Assembly (NCBI GenBank): GCA_963846925.1
Contig: CAWJXW010000001.1
Span: forward strand, 62,001-126,000
DNA length: 64,000 nucleotides
Reading direction: 5' to 3'
DNA from: JAQBQB01 sp963846925
Lineage (GTDB): Bacteria; Gemmatimonadota; Gemmatimonadetes; Gemmatimonadales; Gemmatimonadaceae
The first letter of the stretch is position 1. Each line of letters begins with the position of its first letter. This document shows positions 57,832 to 64,000 of this stretch, piece after piece. The translations under genes and the position numbers were made by a program. Under the pieces are notes generated by a model, which was given only the letters and a program-made list of their open reading frames with translations, searched no databases and was not told where the DNA came from.

Positions 57832-58641
57832 CTACTTCGCCGCGGCGGGCCGCCCGCACGATGGACAGAACTTCCATCCCAACTCCAGCTCCGAGCCGCA
57901 TGCCGGACAGTTCAAGGTGGTGACGTTCTGCCCACAGTGCGGACAGAACGTGATCGGACGACCGGTGGGAAGCGGTTCACTGCACGAACGACACCGATCG
58001 CCCGCTCGAGGGACTACGACTCGTACACCGCCGCTCGTTTTTGTTGTCGTGGTGGGGGTGGGCATCGCCGCCGGAGTCGTCTTCGGCGTCGGCGCCCGGG
58101 GCGCAGCTTCGGCGCCCGCCTGCGGCGGCGCTGCCGGTGAAGCCGGAGCGGGCGGCGGCGGGGCGGCTGGCGGCGCAGCCGGTCTCTGTCTTGGTCGCTC
58201 GGGCGGTGCCGCCGCTCGCGGCGCGGGCGGAGCCGGTGCGGTGCGCGGTTCAGCGGGTCGAGGGGGCGTCGCCGGGGGAAGGGCCGCGCTTTCATCGAGT
58301 CCGATGTCCAGACTCCGCAGCGCGCTCGGGGATAGCGCGACCATTGCCTGCGCGAACTGCTTGAACGCCGACGGATCCGGGTTCACATCGGCCAGAGCCG
58401 CTCCAAGCGTGTCCCGCAACTGGTCGTCGACGATCAGGTAGTCGCGCGAACCGGAGACGAGCTCGGTGAGCGTGATCTCATAGTCATCGTTCGTGTCGAG
58501 GCCGAGCTCACGCCGGTGCAGACGATATGGAAGGATCGTCTGGTTGAGATCGGCGATGGTGAACGGCTGGGCGAGATGTTGTGGGAACCGCGAACGTATG
58601 ACCCTCACCAGATGGCGGTACATCCGATCGAGGTTGTCCAT
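57832..58641 (-). CDS. Zinc-ribbon protein with Pro/Ala-rich linker
   Basis: A 269-residue protein in three parts. Residues 1-105 are a globular helical domain (MYRHLVRVIRSRFPQHLAQP, YEITLTELVSGSRDYLIVDD). Residues about 120-205 are an extended Pro/Ala/Thr linker. The C terminus has two zinc ribbons, CRSCSEPLPTGRP..FCPHCG and CPACGSELELGWKFCPSCG. Each has two Cys pairs. Such double ribbons are common in bacterial proteins of unknown function and mediate protein or nucleic-acid contacts. The reading frame is clean despite the very GC-rich linker. It is the first gene of a run of three minus-strand genes ending at 55750. Confidence 0.82.
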   Translation of the reverse strand: MDNLDRMYRHLVRVIRSRFPQHLAQPFTIADLNQTILPYRLHRRELGLDTNDDYEITLTELVSGSRDYLIVDDQLRDTLGAALADVNPDPSAFKQFAQAMVALSPSALRSLDIGLDESAALPPATPPRPAEPRTAPAPPAPRAAAPPERPRQRPAAPPAAPPPPAPASPAAPPQAGAEAAPRAPTPKTTPAAMPTPTTTTKTSGGVRVVVPRAGDRCRSCSEPLPTGRPITFCPHCGQNVTTLNCPACGSELELGWKFCPSCGRPAAAK

Positions 58642-58655
58642 ACAAGAGTGCGGGG

Positions 58656-58767
58656 TGCGGGGGGCGGGGTACGGAGAAAAACGGGCGGGGTGCGGAGAAA
58701 AACGGGCGGGGTGCGGAGAAAACGGGCGGGGTGCGGAGAAAAACCGGCGGGGTGCGGAGAAAAAAAC
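58656..58767. repeat. Tandem repeat of about 21 bp with phased A-tracts
   Basis: Five copies of a unit consisting of GGGCGGGGTGCGGAG followed by an A4-A7 tract lie between two minus-strand genes. The unit length varies by one base with the A run. A-tracts therefore recur about every 21 bp, two helical turns, which should give an intrinsically bent segment. A related GC-rich core occurs at 59524-59552 inside the next coding region. Confidence 0.85.
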
Positions 58768-58769
58768 AG

Positions 58770-58952
58770 CTACGGCTTGCTGGCTTCTTCGACGCGTTTG
58801 TTCTGGGCGTCCTGCGCGTTCTTCAGCTTGGTCGCGCCGAATTTATCGAGTACGCGAAGGGCGACCGACGGCTTGCCGTCGCTCCCCTCGCCGTACCCCC
58901 ACCGGTACCCCATCGCCAGCCCGAGGATCAACGCCACCACTGCTTTTTTCAT
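58770..58952 (-). CDS. Small membrane-anchored protein
   Basis: A 60-residue protein starting MKKAVVALILGLAMGYRWGY, an N-terminal membrane or signal segment, followed by a polar stretch (SDGKPSVALRVLDKFGATKL) and a helical charged tail. It is not recognised. The ATG overlaps the stop of the RNase HI-like gene by 4 bases, so it is translated with it. Its stop lies 3 bp from the A-tract repeat array. Confidence 0.6.
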   Translation of the reverse strand: MKKAVVALILGLAMGYRWGYGEGSDGKPSVALRVLDKFGATKLKNAQDAQNKRVEEASKP

Positions 58953-59565
58953 TTGACCCGTCCTTTTTCTCGTTCCGCCGCCAGCCATTCGTCGAACTGC
59001 GAGGCGACGATGCCCTTCGACGACGTCTGCTCTTTCGCGGCGCGCACGGCGAGGTAATTCGCGTATTCGTTCTGCGGATGTCCCTCATGTCCGCGCACCC
59101 AATGCCACGACACTTTGTGCCGACGCGCCTCCTCGACGAGCTCCTGCCACAAGCTCGAGGTTGAGTATCGGCCCGTCTTTCTTGCGCCAGCCGCGCTCCT
59201 CCCAGCCGTACACCCACTCGCTCATCCCTTTCACCAAGATACTGCGAGTCGCTCGTGAACGACACGCGAAACCGCGCGCCCTTCCGTGAGATTCCGCGCA
59301 ACGCCTCGATCGCGCTTCGGAGCGCCATCCGGTTGTTCGTCGTCGCGGGCTCCGACACCCAATAGTCCCAGCGCGAGAGCCGCCCCGAAGGGCTCACATA
59401 CTCGATGACGCCCGCCGCCCCGCCCGGGTTACTCCCCTCTCGGCCGTTCCCCAGGCACGACTCGTCGGCGAAGATCGCGATCGGCCGCGGGGCGGGATCC
59501 CCGGCTCCCGACCGCTCGTTGGTCTCCGCACCCCGCCCCCGCACCCGTCCCTCCTCGTGGCTCAC
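58949..59565 (-). CDS. RNase HI-like protein with non-canonical catalytic residues (two frameshifts)
   Basis: About 205 residues in the RNase HI fold, GTG start overlapping the small upstream gene. Core motifs are IAIFADESCLGNG (first Asp present), EPATTNNRMALRSAIEALRG, FTSDSQYLVKGMSEWVYGWE and WVRGHEGHPQNEYANYLAVR. Compared with RNase HI, the Glu of NRMEL is Ala and the Asp of the final NExAD motif is Asn, so two of four catalytic acids are absent while the fold motifs are kept. Two clear one-base insertions, near 59240 and 59155, break the frame. The first 20 residues (EEGRVRGRGAETNERSGAG) come from DNA related to the adjacent GC-rich repeat. It may bind RNA/DNA hybrids without cutting. Confidence 0.75.
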
Positions 59566-59783
59566 CTCACAGCCTCGATTCGTTCCACTTCGTCGAGGTA
59601 GATGGTCAACTCGTGGCCGGTGGTCGGATTGCGTGCCTTGATGATCTCGCGCCCGTCGTCCAACGAGAGCGAGAGCGGAATGAGCACCTGTTCGCGCCGC
59701 CCCGGACGCGTGATGGCGACGCGCGATCCGCGCGACAATGCGCGCTCGAGCGCATCGTACTCCCGGTGGGTCAGCGGACTCAC
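59562..59783 (-). CDS. Small conserved-looking protein, unknown
   Basis: A 73-residue protein with GTG start inside the peptidase stop (4-base overlap) and a stop overlapping the RNase HI-like GTG. The chain, SPLTHREYDALERALSRGSR, VAITRPGRREQVLIPLSLSL, DDGREIIKARNPTTGHELTI and YLDEVERIEAVR, has the alternating pattern of a small beta barrel. It resembles transcription-associated or RNA-binding folds, but I cannot assign it. The tight overlaps on both sides argue that it is real. Confidence 0.6.
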   Translation of the reverse strand: MSPLTHREYDALERALSRGSRVAITRPGRREQVLIPLSLSLDDGREIIKARNPTTGHELTIYLDEVERIEAVR

Positions 59784-60938
59784 GAGATGCGCGCCGAACA
59801 CCAACGCTTGGCCAGCGACGCGAGAATCGTCGCGGCGCGCTCGATCTCGAAGACCGGAACGTATTCCTCCGCGGCATGCGCCAGCGCGATGTCGCCCGGC
59901 CCGAAGCAGATCGCCGGAATTCCCGCGGCGTTGAGAAGCGCCGCGTCGGTCCACGCCGTCATTCCTTCGATGCGCGGCTCGTCGTCGTCGTCGCAGATGG
60001 CTTGCGAAAGTGCCCGCACGATCGGCGCGTCCACCGCGACGTCGCTCGGCTCCTGAGAGAACGTCACGCGTACCCCCGCTTGAAAACCGGGCCGGTATTC
60101 CGCGACGCGATTGCACGCTTCGCGCAGCTCTCGCTCGACGTCGGCGGGCTTCTCGCCGGGAATCGTGCGTCGCTCGATGCGGACGTGCAGCGATCGGGAT
60201 AGGTCGACATGCCCGTTCCGCCTTCGATCAACGACGCGTGCACCGACGGCCGTCCGAGCAGCGGATGCGACTTCTGCGGCAGGTCCTCGGCATCGATGCG
60301 ATCGAGCTCGGCGAGCAAGAGACCGGCGTGACGGATGGCGTCGACGCCGAGGTCCCAGCGACTGCCGTGCGCCGCGCGGCCGTACGTCGTGACGTCGGCC
60401 CACACGAATCCGAGGTGCGCGGGCATGATCGCGAGCCGCGTCGGCTCGGTGACGATCGCCGCGTCGGCTCGCACGCCGGCCGCGATGAGCGCGCGCGTGC
60501 CGATGCTCTCGAACTCCTCGTCCACGACGGCCGTGATCACGACCTGTCCTTGGAGCTCGTCGGCCGCGCGCACCGCGGCGGCGCACATCGCGGCCACGCC
60601 CGCCTTCATGTCCGACGATCCGCGTCCGTAGATGCGCCCCTCGCGCTGGAACGCGTCCCACGGCGCGTGCGACATGCCGTCCACGCCGACGACGTCGAGG
60701 TGCCCGTTGAACATCAGCGTCCGTCCGCCCGCGCGTCCGACGCGCGCGATGACGTTCGGCCGCTGCGGGGCGGCGTCGCTGCAGATCGACGCGAAACCCC
60801 CACTCCTGGAGCACCTCGGCCAGCGCGTGCGCCACCGCGTTCTCGCCGGGGCCACCGGCGACGAGCGACGGATTCCGCGAGTCGACGCGCACGAGCTCGC
60901 GCGTCAGCGCGACGGCGTCGCCGCGCGCTATCGTACAT
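59780..60938 (-). CDS. M20-family metallopeptidase/deacylase (ArgE/DapE-like; frameshifted)
   Basis: A zinc-dependent hydrolase of about 383 residues. From the ATG at 60938 it reads MYDSAR..DAVALTRELVRVDSRNPS, then TLMFNGHLDVVGVDGMSHAP (first metal His/Asp), IYGRGSSDMKAGVAAMCAAA (bridging Asp), AVVDEEFESIGTRALIAAG (catalytic Glu pair), and IEGGTGMSTYPDRC. After a break near 60200 it continues as RTIPGEKPADVERELREACN, GMTAWTDAALLNAAGIPAIC and LAHAAEEYVPVFEIERAATI with the last metal His. Members remove acyl groups from amino acids or act as dipeptidases; substrate unknown. Breaks lie near 60920, 60790 and 60200. It overlaps the GHMP kinase end. Confidence 0.82.
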
Positions 60939-61898
60939 CGCTCGACTCCGTGTTCGTCGATCGTGAACGACAGCAGCTCGCCGAGCGGCGCGACGGCGCT
61001 CCGCACCTCGTCGACTCCGTCCGTCGCGCGCGATCACGCAGCACGCAACCGCCGCCCGATGCGCCGAGCGCCTTCGCGCCCGCCGCGCCGGCGTTCGTGC
61101 CGCCGCGCGATGATCTCGTCGATCAGCGGCGTCGGGATCGCCGGATGCAGCGAGCGCTGGTGCATCCACTGCTCGGCGACGAGCGCCGCGAGCGCGTCGA
61201 TGTCGCCCGGCGCGAGCGCGTCGGCCATTCGCTCGGCGATTTCGCGCATTTCGCGCGAGCGCGGTCGTGACGCGCGGTTCGCGGCGAGCGTACGCGCTCG
61301 AGCACGGCCGTGATCGTCTCGCCGGAGATGCGGCTCTGACCCGTGTAGACGACGATGCAGCGTCGCTCGAGCTCGGCGCGTGTCTGCGCGCCGAGCGGAA
61401 TGTCGCGCACGTCGACGCGATCGCGAGCGAAGCGAAGCCCGAGCGCGCCGCCGTACGCGGCGGCGTAGTGATCTTGGCGCCCGCCGGGAACGCCGAGGTC
61501 GCCGATCTCGATTCGTCGGCTGAGTTCGGCGAGCTCGGTGCGCTCCATCGACTCGCCGCGTTGCCGCCGCGAGCGCGGCGACGATCGCGACGCCGACGGC
61601 CGACGAGCCGCCGAGTCCCGCGCCGACCGGAAAATCGCTCTGCACGTCGATGCGCGCGTCGCTCAATCGGAATCGTCGCGCCGCGGCGAGCGGCGATCGA
61701 GCGATCGCCGGCCGACGTCGACGCGCTCGCCGGCTCGCCGTCCGAGGCGCTCGTTCGCGTGACCGTCGCCGTGGCGTAGCGCGTGATGGCGACGTTGCAC
61801 ACGAAGCCGCCGACTTCGTCCGAGTACGGCGGGACGTCGGTCCAGCCGCCGCCGAAGTCGATGCGCGTTGGCGCGCGCGTGATGATCGTTTCGCTCAC
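60928..61898 (-). CDS. GHMP-family sugar kinase, HddA/fucokinase-like (frameshifted)
   Basis: About 322 residues, GTG start: VSETIITRAPTRIDFGGGWT then DVPPYSDEVGGFVCNVAITR. The GHMP ATP motif is PVGAGLGGSSAVGVAIV. Also present are IEIGDLGVPGGRQDHYAAAY (catalytic Asp region), DIPLGAQTRAELERRCIVVY, YTGQSRISGETI, and, after breaks, KALGASGGGCVL-like sequence and VRSAVAPLGELLSFTIDEHG. This is the pattern of D-glycero-D-manno-heptose 7-phosphate and L-fucose kinases. The end is set at TAG 60928-60930 but is uncertain because of an indel nearby. It is divergent from otsA with 112 bp between. Confidence 0.75.
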
Positions 61899-62010
61899 CG
61901 GGCACAAATGATCGTTCGGCCCGCCGCCGCGCGCCAGTTTCCGCGACCCGCGAACGAGGGCTTCGCCGAATTCCCCAACGGGCATGGCTGTTGCAACCGT
62001 TTCGCCCCTA

Positions 62011-63523
62011 ATGCTCGATTTCACGCACTATCTCGAACGACTGCAAGTTCATTCTCGTCTCGAACCGTGAGCCGTACGAGCACGTGCGAGGGCGATCGAC
62101 GGCATCTGAAGTAAAGCAGCCGGCCGGCGGTCTGGTCAGCGCGCTCGATCCCACGATGCGCCGGACGCACGGCACCTGGGTCGCTTGGGGCTCCGGCATC
62201 GCCGACCGGGAAGTCGCCGACGAGATGGGGCGCGTCGCCGTTCCGCCCGGCGAGGAGTCGCTACACGCTGCGCCGCGTCTGGCTCGACGAGGCCGACGTC
62301 GACGGCTACTACCACGGGTTCGCGAACCGCGCGCTGTGGCCGCTGTGCCACATGCTCATCCAGCACTTCGAGTATCGCACGGAGTACTGGGAGCGCTACC
62401 GCGACGGTGAATCTGCGGTTCGCGCACGCCGTCGCCGACGAGGCCGAGCGGTGCACCGGCCGAGTCGATGGCGTGGATTCAGGACTATCACTTCGCGCTC
62501 GCGCCGGAGTTCCTCCGCGCGATGCGGCCGTCGTTGTTCATCCACCAGTTCTGGCACATTCCGTTTCCGCCGCCGGACATCCTCCGGCTCTTGCCGTCGC
62601 GGCACGCACGAGGCGGTGCTGCGCGGGCTGCTCGGCAACGATCTGATCGAGTTCCAGATCGACCGCTACGCCGCGAACTTCCTCGACTGCGTCGACGCGC
62701 TTCGTGCCCGAGGCGCGCGTCGATCGCGCGAACCAGATCGTGCACGTTTCGCGACCGCGCCGTTCACGTCGGCGCGTTTCCGATCAGCATCGACGTCGAG
62801 CGCTTCGAGAAGATGGCGACGTCGCCCGCGAGCACGCGCGCGTCGCCAAGACGCTGCGCGACGCGGTACGCCAAAGGCACGCGCCAACTCGGCGTGTGCG
62901 TCGACCGCATCGACTACACGAAGGGAATTCCCGAGCGACATTCGCGCGCTCGACACGCTGTGGACCGAATCGCCGCGAGCTGCGCGAGCGGTTCACGTTC
63001 ATCTTCGTCTGCACGCCGTCGCGCAGCGACGTGCCCGCGTACAACGACGCTCGAGCGCGACGTCGATCGCAGGCCGTGATCGCGATCAACGCCCGATTCG
63101 GCAACCCACGACTGGACGCCGATCGTGCTCGATCAACGAGAACGTCGATGCCGATCTGCTCGCCGCGCGTGTATCGCGCCGGCGACATGTGCATCGTCTC
63201 GTCGCTGCAGGACGGAATGAATCTCGTCGCCAAGGAGTTCGTCGCCTGCCAGCTCGACGAGCGCGGCGTGCTGCATCCTGAGCCGCTTCACCGGATCGGC
63301 CGAGGAGATCGACGGCGCCGTGCTGATCAATCCGTTCAACGTCGACGGATTCGTCGCGGCCATTCGCACGGCGCTCGAGATGTCGCCCGAGGAGCGGCGG
63401 CGCCGCATGCACCGCATGCGACGCCAGCTTCACAACTCGACCATCTTCGACTGGCTCGACTCGATCCTCGCGCGCGCCAGCCGCAAATCATGGGACGCTG
63501 GCCGCAGCCCGCGACCTGCCTGA
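62011..63523 (+). CDS. otsA: Trehalose-6-phosphate synthase (GT20; heavily frameshifted)
   Basis: A GT20 glycosyltransferase that joins UDP-glucose and glucose-6-phosphate. The probable start is the ATG at 62011 with a break near 62045 leading to FILVSNREPYEHVRG and KQPAGGLVSALDPTMRRTHG, the sugar-nucleotide loop. Further pieces are TWVAWGSGIADREVADEMGR, RRVWLDEADVDGYYHGFANR, WIQDYHFALAPEFLRAMRPS, LFIHQFWHIPFPPPDILRLL, GVCVDRIDYTKGIPER, FIFVCTPSRSDVPAYN, SLQDGMNLVAKEFVACQ and LINPFNVDGFVAAIRTAL. About ten indels interrupt it. The next gene, otsB, starts 4 bp after its stop. The closely related glucosylglycerol-phosphate synthase cannot be fully excluded, but an adjacent trehalose-phosphatase-type gene favours trehalose. 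Confidence 0.82.
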
Positions 63524-63527
63524 GACG

Positions 63528-64000
63528 ATGACCGTCCCCGCGTTGCCCGCTCACGCCGGAGCTCGCCGCGCGCCTCGTCGGCAGCTCCGTTCTTGCTGCT
63601 GCTCGACATCGACGGCACGCTCGCGCCGATCGCGCGCGACGCCGGCGGCGGCCGTCGTCTCCGAGGAGACGCGGCGCGTGCGTCGCGAGCTCGCGCGCTG
63701 CGCGCGACGTTCACGTCGCCATCGTCTCCGGCCGCGCGGTCGACGACGCGCGCCGCCTCGTCGGCGTGACAGGCGCGTGGACGATCGGCAACCACGGCCT
63801 CGAGATCGGCCGCGCCGGACGATGAACCGGCCGTTCCGCGAGACGACGTCGCGCAATTCGCGCCACTCGGTGCAGGCCGCCGCGGCGCGTGCTCGCTCGA
63901 TTGGTTCGCGGCGTCCCGGGCGTGATCGTCGAGGACAAGCGGTGGACGCTGAGCGTGCACTACCGGCTCGCCGATCACGACGTGCTCCCCGAGCTCTGGC
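63528..64000 (+). CDS. otsB: Trehalose-6-phosphate phosphatase (HAD family; 3' truncated, frameshifted)
   Basis: The N-terminal 155 or so residues of an OtsB-type HAD phosphatase, cut by the window edge. It begins MTVPALPA, then FLLLLDIDGTLAPIAR (HAD motif I, D-I-D-G-T), HVAIVSGRAVDDARRLVGVT (motif II region), TGAWTIGNHGLEI, and, after further breaks, LVRGVPGVIVEDKRWTLSVH and YRLADHDVLPELW. The GNHGLEI and VEDKxxxLSVHYR phrases are typical of trehalose-phosphatases. It follows otsA directly, so the pair makes trehalose from UDP-glucose and glucose-6-phosphate as an osmoprotectant. Breaks are near 63590, 63640, 63700 and 63820. Confidence 0.82.
   Translation, partial: MTVPALPAHAGARRAPRRQLRSCCCSTSTARSRRSRATPAAAVVSEETRRVRRELARCARRSRRHRLRPRGRRRAPPRRRDRRVDDRQPRPRDRPRRTMNRPFRETTSRNSRHSVQAAAARARSIGSRRPGRDRRGQAVDAERALPARRSRRAPRAL

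Noticed and set aside
58656..58767. Possible CRISPR array
   Set aside because: Units are adjacent, with no unique spacers, and there is no cas gene anywhere in the window.
1..64000. Mobile elements, prophage, tRNA or rRNA genes
   Set aside because: No transposase, integrase, phage structural motif, tRNA cloverleaf or rRNA segment was recognised on either strand.

Overview
The window is GC-rich, densely coded bacterial DNA. Its gene content suits a free-living Gram-negative soil or sediment bacterium, most likely Gemmatimonadota, with Acidobacteriota as the main alternative. Pointers are many secreted beta-propellers and lipoproteins, a DUF1800/DUF1501 pair, a YncE-propeller/phosphoesterase fusion, BlaI with an M56 peptidase carrying TonB tails, and an EF-G-like second factor. 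This is inference from gene families only; no rRNA or tRNA gene was seen.

Layout. 1-2.7 kb: a sortilin-like propeller, cut at the left edge. 2.9-13.8 kb: phosphoesterase fusion, BlaI/M56 sensor pair with a well-formed promoter and two operators, MFS exporter, polysaccharide deacetylase, class A penicillin-binding protein and a lipoprotein flanked by hairpin repeats. 14.1-25.4 kb: a co-directional eight-gene operon, mostly joined by 4-base ATGA/GTGA overlaps, encoding lipid-type enzymes (desaturase, CDP-archaeol-synthase-like protein, PEP-utilising dikinase, UbiA-like protein, methyltransferase, PlsC acyltransferase, fatty acyl-AMP ligase, and an ACP/thioester-reductase/kinase fusion). By domain content it resembles bacterial ether-lipid (elb-type) loci and is the most interesting block. 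25.5-38.6 kb: DUF1501/DUF1800, a large GGDEF-like/ATPase/TPR protein, a response regulator, small unknown proteins, a VOC protein, an EF-G-like GTPase and an aspartic protease.

38.8-48.0 kb: a histidine kinase and NtrC-type regulator followed by a duplicated lipoprotein + WD40-like propeller module, with leftover fragments of the regulator and the lipoprotein between the copies. 48.1-49.0 kb: a HEPN/MNT pair. 49.0-53.0 kb: a four-gene operon (two ATP-grasp ligases, a GNAT, a lysine 2,3-aminomutase) that may make a beta-lysine-containing small molecule. 53.2-58.8 kb: ThyX, an FAD-linked oxidase and secreted or membrane unknowns. 58.8-61.9 kb: an overlapping minus-strand chain (GHMP kinase, M20 peptidase, small protein, RNase HI-like protein with altered catalytic residues, small membrane protein). 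62.0-64.0 kb: otsA and the start of otsB for trehalose.

Quality. Many genes are interrupted by single-base insertions or deletions, clustered at 0-2.6, 14.7-23.6, 40.4-41.7, 42.2-48.8 and 59-64 kb, whereas long stretches such as 2.8-14.6, 28.9-31.9 and 49.5-58.9 kb read almost cleanly. Gene junctions, motifs and start/stop overlaps survive across the breaks, so I read most of these as consensus errors rather than decay. Coordinates of such genes are given from inferred start to inferred stop, with the breaks described.
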